In this document: one piece after another, positions 11,706 to 24,447 of the stretch
Layout: each line of letters opens with the position of its first letter
Position numbering within the stretch: the stretch's first letter is position 1
Assembly (NCBI RefSeq): GCF_032062135.1
Contig: NC_092859.1
Location: 34,082,380 to 34,146,379 of the forward strand
Direction of reading: 5' to 3'
Length of the DNA stretch: 64,000 bases
From: Pyxicephalus adspersus
Taxonomy: Eukaryota > Chordata > Amphibia > Anura > Pyxicephalidae
Made by a program: the position numbers and the translations under genes
Notes under the pieces: model-generated
The model's database searches: none
Told to the model about the DNA's origin: nothing
What the model saw: only the letters and a program-made list of their open reading frames with translations

Positions 11706-11734
11706 ATAAAAAAAAAAAAAAAAAAAAAAAAAAA
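11706..11734. repeat. Poly(A) run
   Basis: An uninterrupted run of more than 20 A. It could be the tail of an old retroposon, but no recognisable body lies immediately upstream. Confidence 0.85.
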
Positions 11735-11886
11735 GATTTCAACTCTTTTTAACTCTACCTTTAAAGTGGATCAAATGTTACAAGCCTAGACTATTTTAGG
11801 TACACCCTACCCCGTTTACAACTAGGACACTTGTGTCCTTTGGTAATGGGGGTGTCACAGGAAGAACCTACTAGGTGCTGTAAGAG

Positions 11887-11888
<2 letters not shown>

Positions 11889-11932
<44 letters not shown>
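11889..11932. repeat. (AT)n microsatellite
   Basis: About 22 perfect AT units. Confidence 0.95.
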
Positions 11933-11934
<2 letters not shown>

Positions 11935-12299
11935 TAGCTGGGAACCTAGATAGTTGCGGGTCATACTTATCGAAGGTGTCTGAACATGCCAGCTTGGCTT
12001 TTACGTGTGTTTACGTACCTACAAATGTATGCAACTAAAACCTTTGTTTTAACCTGAGAAAGCTGGCTAGTTTAAAAGTGTGCTAAGAACCGCAATCTAA
12101 TATATCTAAATAACTATCTATATGTAGAAATAGAAGGAAAGAGAGCACAAGACAAAGGCAGAGAGGCATTGAGTGGTCACTGCACATATACAAAAAAATA
12201 CCTAGCATGCGCTACAAGAACAAAAGTTCCAACATAAACAAAGGCACTCACCGGACTTCATTACCAGAGTATGAAGTAAACATCCTTAGGTAGTAAGTT

Positions 12300-12625
12300 C
12301 TACCTAACACTTACCTTTACTTTCACTGAGCTCTGGAACCCTTTTGCAATTCAATTGCATTTGGTCTTACGCCATCCCAGATTTCTTCTTCCTCCTGACC
12401 CGGAGGAACTAGCGGACACCACCATATTCTTTAGTCACCTTCTGGGTTCTTACATCACCCAATCTCACACTGCACATGCGTGACGGCACTTTTTTTTTTA
12501 CACTGTGGAAAAGCCCCTCTTGCGCATTCCCGAGATTGGAAATGCAGCAGAAGGAGCAGCCTGGAGATGTGACATTAGTATTCCAGGAGGCTCTGAGTTT
12601 CTCATTCAGTCTTCACCACCCTGTC
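12300..12625 (-). repeat. Dispersed GC-richer repeat with CGCATGCGCAGT core (copy 1, minus)
   Basis: Read on the minus strand, this has CTGGAATACTAATG, GAATGCGCAAGAGGGGC, an A run, GTCACGCATGCGCAGTG, AAGAACCCAGAAGG and finally AAAGGTAAGTGTTAGG. The same order of blocks is found on the plus strand at 60255-60645: CTGGGATTCC, GCATGCGCAGAAGGAGCC, an A run, CTCACGCATGCGTAGTGAGG, GAACCAGAAAG and TTAAAGGTAAGTG. They are two diverged copies of one repeat family. The AGGTAAGTG end imitates a splice donor. Confidence 0.65.
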
Positions 12626-12629
12626 CAGG

Positions 12630-14945
12630 ATAAAGGAAGGTCACCCTTATATATAATGTTAAAAATGTAATGATAGATCCACTTTAAAAATGTATAAAAA
12701 TGCAACATCTGGTTGAGGCCTTGATAAAGACAAGCTGTGCCTACCAAGAAGACACTGATAATTTTTAAACTAAGTGATGTCATTATCCAGGCCCAGGGCT
12801 CCCGCTATTCTTCACCCCTAAGGGGAAGTCTGACACAGCTGAAGCATAGTAGCTTCCTGTAGTAAAAGAAGAAGTATTCCCTTCAGTAGTTTTGTTGTCT
12901 TGCTTTATTGAGCAGAAGTGGGCATTTAGAAAACGAACTAGTCTCAGTCAAACCCGACTTGCCATTCTAAGTATAGACATGAGCTGAAAAAAATGCTGAA
13001 TGAACACAGTTGGAGGATGAGCAAAGCCACTGCTGGTGCTCAGACACCATGACAGTATTATATAACAGAGACTTGTAGTTAAAAGTGAACTCCATTTTCT
13101 CTCATAGCTGTGGAGGCCATGTAATGAATTTAAAGGCCAATATAATGAAGTTGCTTGCAATAAAAACTGCAACAAATCAAATGGAGCCCACCTCATTTTT
13201 TCTCCCTGTACCTCTCATTCCATTCATTGGTGTTCATTTTTTTCAGTCATGGAGGCTCAGCATATACCCAGTCAAGGCATTTTCGTTTTTGCTCTTCCTG
13301 ACAGCCATGCATGTCTTGAGGCTGAGAAGGGACCTGAAGCAGGGGGATGAGATGGTTTTAGGTAGCTATGTACAACGTTCTGCTGGCCATTTCCATCACC
13401 CATGATTTGCCTGCATTCCAAAGAGATGCAAAGAGAACCAGGGGAGATGTCTGAAATACAGTATGTGTTGCGTATGAAAAGGTTTTATATAGGCATGTTA
13501 ATGGGTGTCGAGGGTGGGAAGCAAAATATAATTGGAAGAGGCTTCAGTTTTAGGAGCAGCAATAACTTTGACATTCTTTTTTTTGGTACCATTAGGCACA
13601 CTCAGAAGTTGACAATATGGGGTTCAGGCATGTGTATTTTCCTGTTCTTGTCACACTAGTATAAGAAATAATGGAAGCATTGTCACTTTGATGCCTGGTG
13701 GACAGATTTGTCCTGACAGGAAGAGAGAAAAAATACAACAAAAAAACAGAAAAATGTTGGATGATGATCTAACTTAAAACCCCAGACTACAGGCCACATG
13801 ACGTATTGTCATACTGTTGATGCTGCCTGTCCTTAAGCTGAGGTGACTGACTGGTAATGTAAATATACTGACGTGTCGAAGGCCGAAAATACTGGAGACC
13901 TATTAGAAAGCAGGACAATGTTTTACAATAATGTTCTGACTAACTTACCAACCTGCATTTACCCTCCTCCCTTGTAATAAAAGGGCAGCGAATATGCTGA
14001 ACATTTCAGAATTGTGGCGCTTATAATCAATATTAATAAACAATAATAGGTGATAAGTAGATGGATAAAAAGTTATAAAATACAGACAAAAAAAATCAAT
14101 AGTCCATCTAGTCCAACTCAAATAGTTGTAAAATATAAAATTAAATCACAGACGAAACTTTGCCTACGATTCACAATAAAAAGTACAAATTGGAAGCTAT
14201 ACTCCTTTGTTGAGAGCTGCCAGTTTTTACACAATGTTTGATTATACATTAGTGAAAAAGTACTTATTAATACTAATATGCTGACAACTTTCAGATCTTT
14301 ATACTGACAGACCCAGAAAGGCCAAACCCAAAAGAGAAAAAAATCGCTGTCTAATATGTTGGTGCTTTATAAGTACAGATTATTAACAATAATAAAATTT
14401 ATAATAAAATATTATTAAACCCAATCATAATGTAATTTTATAAATTGTGTTTATTATTTCAAAATCTGTAATTTTTTATACCAGAATGTCTGACAATCTT
14501 GACACGAAGGTCCCTGTTTAGGCACTTCCTGTTATAGGTGACAACTATCTTGTAAGTCTGGTCCATCATTGTTACTATGAGAAATCCAGACCAGGAAATG
14601 TAATGCAGCTGAGCTGATTACACAGGATGGAATGATTGTAAACATAACTTTATCTTATATAATAACTGCACAAAGCTTCTGACAGCACCGTCCAGAGGCT
14701 AACTTACAAATATCTGCATTTATTACAGAAACCAAAATATGGAAATTCCACTTTGTTTAAAAGTAATAATAAAAATGTATTTTTTCTTTTCATGCTCAAT
14801 GGTCATTTATGCCTAAACACCTAGGCCAAAATAAGTGGCACCACCATAAGTGGTGGTTAGCAATACTTTTACATATAAAGTTTTAATTTGGAAAACTGTT
14901 GTAATTAAAAAAAAATCTTGTTTTTTTATTGTTTTTTGTTTATTA
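12630..14945. other. Intergenic sequence with a repeat end near 14340-14400
   Basis: No gene is seen. About 14345-14395 (CTAATATGTTGGTGCTTTATAAGTACAG) matches the far end of the 'TATATAGYGC' dispersed repeat family. Open frames at 13085-13405 and 13402-13659 have no recognised domain and no coding-like composition. Confidence 0.45.
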
Positions 14946-14958
14946 ATTTGTATTTGAC

Positions 14959-15244
14959 AGGCTACATACACACGCTCAATTATTGTTGTTGGAAACAATC
15001 TCTCTAGCAACAAACAACTAAAAGGTGAATAAACGAGTGCTGTACATACAGCGCCGTTTTGGTCAATGAAAAGGGGGGGCGGGAGAACATCCTGCCACAC
15101 TCTACTCTCCTCACTTCCATTTTGACCATTCATCTTCTGTCCTTCATGGGTCCAAGAACAATCTCTGTACACATATCAGATTCTCATCCGAGACGAGCCC
15201 AACAACTCATATCGGCCGATAATCATCTGACGTGTGTGTAGGCA
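14959..15244. mobile_element. MITE, GGCTACATACACACG ends (ACGTACACAC family, copy 1)
   Basis: The left end AGGCTACATACACACGC and the right end CGTGTGTGTAGGCA are inverted repeats about 285 bp apart. The interior shares GTGCTGTACATACAGCGCC with the 24.4-kb copy. No transposase is present. The family also includes the elements at 24448-24607 and 39154-39586. The superfamily is not settled because no clean target duplication is visible. Confidence 0.75.
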
Positions 15245-15249
15245 CAGCA

Positions 15250-17270
15250 GATGATCATTACAGCCCATAGGTGGCAGCGTTCATCCAAAGGCTAAAAAAC
15301 TTCATTTTCATTAATGGAGCCTGCAACCTGCAAGCATTACAATGTCAGCTATAACATAAAAATCATTGAATGTTTATTTTTTTACATTTTTTTTAATAGT
15401 TTGGTATTATTCGTTTAGTATGGTAACAGTAGAACTTCAAATTATTACTCACCATTAATACTCACCTCTGTATTTCAACTCTGAGAGATTTAGCTTTGCT
15501 GAAGCTTACCTGGTAGTTTGTCTTTCCTGCCCTACCTGTTTCAGTGTGCCACAAAAACAAAAATGTCTGGAGTGTTCTACTTCAAAGCAGGATAATACAC
15601 AGACTACACTATAAAACCCCCTTGTTGATAGTAAATCAACAAACTACATTTGAAAAAATGAAATGAAAGACCCGAAATTGTAGTCACATGGCAGTCGTGA
15701 TCTATTCTTTATTCTGTTAGATCCCTATATTTGACTGCCCGGGTCTTGGCCGGGTTGTGAAGACTTTAATGAAATATCATGATGTCACAATGCAAGAGAC
15801 AACAACACGAATGGTCACGAGGCCAGGACCAAAGGAAGAAGATGATCATGCAATGTTAAATTGAAATTATATAGGTGGAATTGGGGTGAGAGTGACTGGG
15901 ATTTTTTTCTTTTTTTCTGTCTTAGATTTAAGCAGGTTAAGGATTGGCAATTCATTGTAGAGTATCTTTATATCAGGATTCCAGTGGCACATTGTGCAGC
16001 ATCAAAGTCTACATTAAACTTCACCCAAATTGTTAATTTTATCTGGGCTTGCCCTTTAAATATTTTTCCTCCTACAATTTAAGTAACAGTTGGTGCCGAA
16101 GTCTTTTCCTAAATTTAAGATGTTTTCAAAACACTTTAGTCTCTTGTTAATTAAGCAAAAAATAATAATTAGTTATTTTAGGAAGCACTGTAAAAACAAT
16201 CTTTTAGCCCGCGCAAAAAAGCGCTGTCACCTGCCATCTGTTCTATTTACAACACGTTATACAGTTGACACATGTTTAGTCAAAGTTAATGTATTAACCG
16301 TAAATGTCAGTCATGTTTCAAATTTGTGGTTTGGAGTCAAGCACCTGGGTGATGCAGCAGTCTGTACTTAGAGGATGAAAGTCGTGTGCCTACTATATGG
16401 AGTAAATAGATGCTATTTAAAGGCATGAGCAGGTTTGTGACCCAATAATGACACTTCTCCTATGTCTATGACAGTAGTAGCCAATAAAGTGGCATGGTAT
16501 GAAGAAAATGAATAAGAATAAGTCCAACTGTACTAGTTAAAAAATATATGTATAAACAATTCAAAATAAACAATGGGGCTTGTTAATGATATATTATTTA
16601 GTCTCAGACAAACAGCTGCATACACTGATTTTATACAGTACAGATTTAGGAAACACACATAGATATAGCAAATATTATATATTTTATATTAAATATATTA
16701 AAATTTTTAAGAAACATTTGCAATCCTCGTTTCTCCCCAGTTTGTGATAGGACAGAAAAATGAGAAGCGGCAGATTAAGAATGCAGCACAGGAAGCTGCA
16801 ATTTTGTCATATGCTGACAAGAAGCTTTGTGTCCAGGGGAGTTCTGGGGAGGAGTGCCGTGTTGTTTTCAGAAAGCTATGTAAAGCACCCTGACAGTCCC
16901 TTTCCAGTGTTGATCTAGCTATATTACAGAGAAAAGCACAGAGACCCAGGGATGACATCGCGGTAACTCAAATACGTTTTTAATGAAAACTGACAAGTTT
17001 CATTTAAAAATATAATTAGCATGTTGTTGTAGGACAAGTTATATTTCAGCTTTAACTAAAAAAAAGGAAAAAGCAGGTATCCTGCCCTGCTAGACAGGCC
17101 TTTAGCATAAGGCAAAACTGTATAAATCTAAGGAAAGGATTAACAGGCTAACAGATCATTTTAAAAGTTAAATACCTGCTATATATACATTATATTTCTA
17201 TATATAGCTTTTTTTCTCATACAGCTTTAAAAAACACTACTAAGGTAGTAAATAAGTACAGTGTTGTTAA
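15250..17270. other. Intergenic, nothing recognised
   Basis: AT-rich DNA with scattered short open frames and no motif. Around 15655-15850 there is a slightly more complex segment (GCCCGGGTCTTGGCCGGG), of unknown meaning. Confidence 0.5.
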
Positions 17271-17284
17271 TGAGTGTTATAAAA

Positions 17285-17560
17285 CAATCCGAAACCTTTC
17301 ATTTTCTCGAGAAATCAAGAAGCGTGCTCTTTTCCTATATCAGTTATCGCTGCAAAAAAGGAAAAATGTAACAGAGCCTCCAAATGCTCATGAATAGGAG
17401 TGACGGCTTTTGTAACCGTGTAATGACTAACTGAGGGAATGTTAAATTTCTCAGCAAAATGAGGAAGGTGAACTAGACCTTTGATCTTGGGCTTTTCAAG
17501 GCCCATAGCTCTAAGCACCCAAGATGGAACAAAGTCGAAGTCTTTCCTACCTAATCAGAG
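17285..17560. promoter_or_regulatory. Candidate conserved non-coding element
   Basis: This is high-complexity sequence with retained CpGs, CTCGAGAAATCAAGAAGCG, GTGACGGCTTTTGTAACCG and a GGGCTTTTCAAGGCCC palindrome. A 67-codon minus-strand frame (17315-17518) covers part of it but shows no known domain. It could be either a conserved regulatory element or an unrecognised exon. I favour the former, because no clear splice sites fit. Confidence 0.3.
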
Positions 17561-17892
17561 AAAGAAAGACAAAAATGAAAATAGAAGTATGTTATTGCTT
17601 TAAAGTTCTCTGTTCCATTTAAATCACAATGCAAACAGGTGGACAGGGAGGTAAATGAAAATAAAAGCTGTTTGATGTTGGATATTTTAGAAGTGAGGTG
17701 ACATTCTATTAATCTCATTAAAGTGCTTCATTTCACAAGCGGTGTAAAGTGAAACCACTCTATTTCAGTTACCTTGCATGTGTTCTCTGGAGAAAGATTA
17801 TTTGTTAACAAGGATAGACAGGATGTCATTGGAAAAACCTCCACCCACTCTGCACATAGGCAACAACCATTCTGCTGCCTAAAATGCATCGC

Positions 17893-17950
17893 TATATAAA
17901 TATATATATATATATATAAAGAGTTTATCTACATATAAATATATATATAA
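17893..17950. repeat. AT microsatellite with a duplicated TATATAAAGAGTTT segment
   Basis: Two neighbouring TA runs each end in TATATAAAGAGTTT, indicating a local duplication of about 43 bp around a TA tract. Confidence 0.75.
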
Positions 17951-18079
17951 AGAGTTTTCAAAGAAACCATTACTGACCATTTAGCTGCTATTATTGTGAC
18001 GTTATTCCATTTAAAAATGAAGGTCACAATAAGGACCAACTTGTGGCAATTCAGACGTTATATTGCCTGTGATGTATAT

Positions 18080-18260
18080 ATTTTAGGGTCTAGTTCAGAC
18101 TGGTGGTGTGGGTACTGCTGCCTCACACCCATAAACTGCACCCATGATTAAGGCGCTACATGTAGTGTAGAACCAGCACAGTGGTATGGGTGGCCCTGCA
18201 GCTGGCAAGGTTCCAGTCACATGGGAACCACTGTTTCCTGTGCCAGTATAACTCAGCCCA
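18080..18260. repeat. Probable dispersed repeat (GGTCTAGTTCAGACTGG…)
   Basis: This has the texture of a short frog repeat with GGGTCTAGTTCAGACTGGTG, GGTATGGGTGGCCCTGCAGC and GTCACATGGGAACC. Similar 'GTCTGGTTTACATCTAACC'-type openings occur near 39850. Borders are uncertain. Confidence 0.35.
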
Positions 18261-18264
18261 TACT

Positions 18265-20440
18265 CTGTTTATGGATCTTGCTAAAAAGAAGTAATTTCTA
18301 AGGGGCTGTGTGGAATACAAATGGAGCACTAATTTTTAAAGGCACATTTGGCATTGATCTGCAGCAGCCTCATGGTATGCATATCTCCAGCCTATGTGCA
18401 TGACATGTGCATGTCTCCAGTCTTCAGCACCTCCTACAATATGTCTGCAGGGGCTGTAACATCTTTGCAGTATCTGGACATTGCCTGAAAGATATTTACA
18501 GTCTCTGACAGCAATATATTTAAAGAATATTATGAGCAACCGGTGATGCCAAGTAGGTTGACCACCACTGCTATAGAATCAACTTTCTGTTGGTATATAT
18601 CAGCTTAGAAACACCTGCAGATTGTTTACATTAGAGGGCTTGCAGACTGCAATCATTCCACATTGCTTACACACACAAAATCATTGGATTTACAATGCTT
18701 AGAGATACAGTGATGAATGAGGGTAACAAGTAATTACTTAAGCTAGCATGATAGGTTACCCATATAATGGGTAAAAGTTAAAGCCTATGTTAGGTCCTTA
18801 TTTTTTGCCTATACCCCTGCTAGGGTGATTTATTTTCTTTGGTTCATTTTACATCACTTTCTGTAGTGTTACCAGGACAGGAGGTGGAGGTAAGTTTACT
18901 CAATAGTTTATGTAGGATTTAACTATATTCTATTTGTTCTATACCACTTTATTGTCTTGCAGGTATATGATATTCTAACAATAGCCCATTATTATAGAGT
19001 TTGTTTTCCCCTATGGGTAGAGTGTGTCTGTTGGAGTTTACTCCAGGTAGTGATATTAAGTTAAATGACTTGGCTTGCAGTAAGTGTAACCTGAAATGGT
19101 TTTCTTAAAAATAATTTGCTGATGTTTGGACCCATTCCAGGTTTGCTGGATCACCCAGGTTCTCCCATGATAGTAGATCTTCTCTAATCTTGGAGAGCTT
19201 TAATACTACAGGCCCAATAAGTGTCAGTGAAAAAATGTTTTCTATCATTGGCAGTCAGTAAGAGGATCAATGCTAAATGCCTCTTCCTGATGATAAAAGA
19301 TAGGCTGGCATCCCATACTTACTCCTTCCTACTTTAAATGTATGACCTATTCTTGGGGCATCCTAGTGCCTAATAAGTCATACCATCCCATAGTGCCAAC
19401 TTTCAAGACTTCTTTTGTCAGCACAGGTGTACTTTTAAAATGACTAGTTCTTTAATTGTCATGAAAGAAGAAGTTATTTGAACGAAAGTTACAACTGCTC
19501 AGGATTTGTACATTTCCATGTGTCTTGAAGAGAACTGAGCACTCTCAAAAGCTTAAATTATTATCTTTAGTCAAAAAAAAGGGATGCCTTACATTCTCAC
19601 TTTTATGAACTGTCTTTGGCTGACATTGTCAACACTCAGCTAAGCAGAGCTTACATTGAAAGTTCTGGAAGCAGTCCTTGTGCTCTTCAGTGAAGCAAAA
19701 GGTACTGGTATGAAAGAATGAGCTGACAGCCAGAGACCTAGCATGTTTAGCAGAGGGATAGCAACTGCAGACTTTGTTTCACTCATGACAGGTTTTCTTT
19801 ATTGATGTGAGTGGTACTCGTACCTTTTCCATATTGGCATCATAGGTACTTTCCTTTACCAGAGAATGAGTACACCAAAGGCACACTGAACTAGAAACAC
19901 TGATGCCTTCTGGTTGCCTCCAATTCAGTATCAATTTTACTGGCATAGCGTTGCCGTAATAAATACCACCAGAAAATATCCCCTTTTGCTTGATAAATAA
20001 GTGTCAGACTTGCAGAACCAATATCATTGAACTCATATATCATGGCAAGCTCAACTTACAAAGCATATAGTTCTGTTTCTGGGTCTGTTTACAAACACTT
20101 TAAGATAAATTTAAATTGTAATTGTGTAAGCAATGTTACCAAGCAATTGAGGGGTAAAAAAGTACAATGCATGATAAACATATCTTTGAACCGTTGCTTT
20201 TTCTATACACAGAACCAAAACTGGATTTTAATCAAGCTTGGCATGGACACAGTAGTGCCTGTGAGCCCAGTGAAGAATGATCTTGCTCTTCTGTCTACCA
20301 ATCCTGCCAACCACTTCAACAACAAGCACCTATGCTATAATTTCCTACTGCTTTATTTGTCATGCGATAAGGCAAATTCTTATTGGGCAGCACTGCTGAA
20401 GACACCACATAATAGTTCTTAGCATTGAAAAAATTTTAAC
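18265..20440. other. Intergenic sequence with a half copy of the CTGGATCACCCAGGTT MITE
   Basis: At 19125-19215 lies CCATTCCAGGTTTGCTGG, then ATCACCCAGGTTCTC and TTGGAGAGCTTTAATACTAC. This is the right half of the foldback family seen complete at 45242-45442. The remaining sequence, including the 131-codon frame at 20027-20422, has no recognisable coding feature. Confidence 0.5.
19112..19215 (+). mobile_element. Half copy of CTGGATCACCCAGGTT foldback MITE
   Basis: Shares GACCCATTCCAGGTTTGCTG, GATCACCCAGGTTCTC and GAGAGCTTTAAT with the right arm of the 45.3-kb element. The left arm is missing. Confidence 0.7.
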
Positions 20441-20812
20441 CGCAATATGGCCCAAGACCAGGCAGGTTTATGCAGCCAACCTGCAGGAGGATATAGGATT
20501 TCGCAAAGAAGTAAAACCCATCAAATGGTAAGTCCATTTTAAAGTAAACATAATATTCTGTATATTTGTGGCTTAATTTTAATGTAACTTTTTTTTCTTT
20601 TTGTGTACTAAGATATGATATATGTGTGATAATATTTCATGTTTGCTGTTTTCAGTTAATAAATGTAGTTCTAATTTACTTTTAACACGTTTACCAGAAT
20701 AACCAAAACCTGGAGTGACTCGGCAGCCCTCAGTCCCCACTCTGTAAGGCTTAATACAAAGCTCCTAATAGTGAAATGGTCCAGAAGGTAGACATTTTTT
20801 TTGCTCTTTCCT

Positions 20813-21420
20813 CAATAAGAATTAATATCAAAAAAGAAAGACAGGGTTTTTTTGTGCCAAAAATGAATAATCTATATTTGCCATACATACAAACCTCTAG
20901 CGGCCTTTAAACGGATCATGCTGTCGGTCGGTAACTCCTTCATTGCTGTAGCACCAATGTCAGTCTTTAGGGATTGACTGTTGCTGGTTTATTATCTCAA
21001 CTACCCCAACAATTAATAATAACCATGTGCATGACCCTGTTACCTGAATCGCGAGTACTTTGGAAGTGCCTTTTCAATTTCATGAACCTGCTGCAATAGC
21101 TGATTGTTCTGATGTTCTCCATACATACCCTGATGAAGTCTAGCGGCAAAACGCGTTGGGTTAGAGACCTGTAACATTCACTTTACTAGATTATTGAGTC
21201 AGGCAACTGATTGTCTAGCATCAACAGACACATTCCCAGGCGTTTCATTGCTCAGGGAAGCCTGATTACTACATATTGTATCTTTGTATACTATTTATTG
21301 CACATTATGTTAATTTGCTGTGTTTACACTAGAATACTTTTATGTATGCCAAATATAGATTATTGATTTTTGCTACAAAAAACCCTGTCTTTCTCTCTTT
21401 TTATATAATAATTCTTTCTG
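20813..21420. mobile_element. Foldback element with ~76-bp terminal inverted repeats
   Basis: The left arm (20813-20888) contains AGAAAGACAGGGTTTTTT and ATAATCTATATTTG. The right arm (21341-21420) carries the inverted equivalents, CAAATATAGATTAT and AAAAAACCCTGTCTTTCT. The arms match over about 76-80 bp with a few mismatches and a small gap. The interior has CCTGATGAAGTCTAGCGGC followed by AAAACGCGTTGGG, a motif that recurs in frog repeats. No transposase frame is present and no target duplication is certain. It is a non-autonomous element of unassigned superfamily. Confidence 0.75.
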
Positions 21421-21424
21421 CCAT

Positions 21425-24400
21425 TTATGGGGTCATGATCATGGTAACACCCTATATAAATTAGCTAGGCACCAGTATACTGCAAGGTCTGCCTATAATA
21501 TCACCCTGCTCCTGTGAAAATAGCTAGCTTTTACTATGTACAAAATGTACCTGTAAAAATTAGATTAGATACTAACTTTAGCATTATGCTCCTTCCAGCA
21601 AGATCCTGGGAAATACATTGCAGCTCATATCTTGGAACAATTTTCTCTTACAATGGACTTACGGGTCCTGTAATGTTTAGGGTTACTTACCGGTAATATT
21701 TGCAGCAAACCTTTTCCATATAGATGGTGATGTCATACCGAGTGACCCTGCATTGTATAGCAAGGTCTGGTTTAATTTTAAAATAAAGTAAAAAAAAAAA
21801 AAATAAACAATAAAAATTAAAATGAGCAGGAGATTTTCATGAAATTGCTTTCACCAAGTGGAAACATAATAACATTTTTTGCAAATATTTTGCTGCTGAT
21901 TTTGCAAGTTAATTGCAAATCCCTTCAATGTGGTACTGACCCCAACATGGACATGCTTGTCCCACGGATCAATTTTGGTGACAATACTAATTGGAGCTGT
22001 ATTTTTATGAAAACTTAGCAAAATTAAACGTTATAGTTTTGCCCATCCTTCATACTGTCTGACATCATTATTGATTAAAAGTGTTTTTTGAATACCTGTA
22101 GCATAGCATACCATATGTAACAATTGCCAATCTGCTGACAGGGTTACATGAATATGTCATCTATAATCATTTGTATCATTTGAAACCCTGATCATTTCTG
22201 ATCAACATCTTTTCATTTAGGATTTGTACAATGTCACCTTTGTCATACACCACACACTTGTTTTTTATGTGAGGACTTAGAGTGGTATAGTATATGAAAG
22301 ATTTACATATGTGACATGTCACAATGTACAGCAACAGTGTGAAATTAAAAAAATTAGAATTTCTTCCTTTTTTCCCATACATACCAGGTTTTATATTGTG
22401 TCATCTCTGAGCTAGGGTCTATGACTTAGTAGATGCTGACCCTGAATGATGCCCAGTGCTCTGCTACTAAACTGTTAGGACCATCACCCATCACACAAGG
22501 GTAGTCTCCAATGGCTTGCCAATTTTTATGAGGCTAAAATTACAATTCTTAATTCCTATTTGTTTTGAACAGAGAAGAAAGATTGACCCAGTCTGACCTA
22601 TATAACATTCAACTTATTCTGAACCTGAGAAAATTGTATGAAAAAGTACAAGAAAAAACTTACCTAAGTCATGATTCATAATATAGAATTACCTTAAAGA
22701 ATTCCTCCTGTAAACATTGTGATGGGTATATTTCTGGTTTAAACATAATGAAAACACTTTTTAAACACTTTTGACTGAGCATTGCTTGTCAAGCCTGGCT
22801 TAAATAAAGAATGATGGAATCACCTATAGAATTCAGATGCAGTTTCCAACATGCCTTTGATGGAAAAGTGCAATTTATGACTGGGATCCTTTTTGCTGAA
22901 CATGAGTGTGGTCTGTCTGGTACACACAAGGAATTGGCTTGAATTAGTCAGGAATGTAAAGGTTAGAGAAAGGGCACAGTTTGAAGTTTGCAGCACATGA
23001 AATGCTGCCTTCGGGAGATCATCTTAGGGAACAAATGTGATCTTACAGAATCTTTTTTATATCCATGAAGAGTAAAGTTTGTCTCTTTCTTTATCATTTA
23101 CTCCGATCCACTGCTTTGGTTACTTGGGACCAATACTACCCGAAATAGATTCTTGAGGGTTGTGATTGCTCAGGAAAAACATTGGGTAACATATCTCTCA
23201 GGACTCCAGTGGAGCGATATTTCTGGATAAATTTCCAGTTCTGGTTCTCTTCTGCATCCATTCCAAATCCAAATGGTGTCATGTGTCCCTGATAGACATG
23301 TGTCCCATTTTGTGCAAAGCCCCCTATTTCCTGACCTACTGATACTCGTCACCTCTCCCTTATCTGTGATAATGCCCCATAATGTCCTAGTTCTCAGGTC
23401 TGGCCATTACCACTATGCCCCTGCACCATAGGAGGTGGGCATATGTTGCCCTATACCCAGAAACACATAATATATTTTAAGCTGGCTACGGTGGAAGAAG
23501 AAGTTGTGGAGGATCGTGAGAGAAGTTGAGAGAGAGTTTGGTAAGTAAAATGGCAATGTCTCTTTGAAAAAAACTAGAAGCATTATGTGATAAGTATTCA
23601 GTGATAATATTATTTTTTATTTACCCTTTGCAGAAACAAAAGTAACACAAAATTTTGTTGACATCTTAGTATTGATCAGCTTTGATTTTACAGACCTAAA
23701 AAGGTAGCTCTTTTTTCTAACTTATTAGTCCTCCACTTTACATCTGAAACTGTTAAAACATGACAATCATTTTGCAACGTATACTGAATGATAGTCTTTC
23801 ACAGATCTTCCTTCCTTTTTTTGGTTTGCGCAAAATTACTTCATCGTCTGCTGAAAAAAAATCCTACTTGCTTTTCATATTACTTAACTTTTTTCATGCT
23901 GTTCCTCAACTAAAGCCAAACAAATATTCCTAATTAGAGAGGATAGTTTAAAGATGCTTGGCCAGCAAACAAACCCCAGAGCATGATGGGAAGAAGAAGT
24001 CATTTTGTTATGAAAAGGCCATAAAAAGGGAAATCAGAATAATTCTGATGGTTTGCAGACCCTCGACATTTGATGCTTCCTCATCCCCTGAGACTAAATA
24101 ACTGCAAATCATTGGCCTCCCCTTTAGAAAAAACACCTTAGGTTTTAATTGCGTGTTTACATTTCACCATGCAGACTTAGTATAATACGGTCTAATGTAG
24201 TACACCACCCAGTCGGCAAAGTATAAAAGATTTGCATCCATTTATCTACTTTGTAATGGACATGGCCTCACAACGTGCCAGACCTTTTCCTCTCTATATT
24301 CTTTAGAATATATGACTGTTTAAATACTACCTATTTAAGAAAAGAAAAAAGTTTTTGTAACCTCTGGGCAGAGTAAAGACACAATTTAATACAGCTGTGT

Positions 24401-24440
24401 AATCATTAAGAAATAATGAAATATATTTTATAAATGCAAG
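21425..24440. other. Intergenic sequence with one conserved-looking block
   Basis: No gene is seen. The block at about 23815-24130 is described separately. The rest is AT-rich, and its short open frames lack motifs. Confidence 0.45.
23815..24130. promoter_or_regulatory. Candidate conserved non-coding element
   Basis: This is unique-looking sequence with many transcription-factor-type words: CCTAATTAGAGAGG, a TTTGTTATGAAAAGG stretch, CAGAATAATTCTGATGG and GCAAATCATTGG. It has no repeat character and no long frame. Texture alone supports the call. Confidence 0.28.
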
Positions 24441-24447
24441 CAGTGTA

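Noticed and set aside
11706..11734. Poly(A) run as the tail of a processed pseudogene
   Set aside because: No recognisable gene-derived sequence or flanking duplication accompanies it.
20027..20422. 131-codon plus-strand frame
   Set aside because: No motif, ordinary AT-rich composition and no supporting splice signals.
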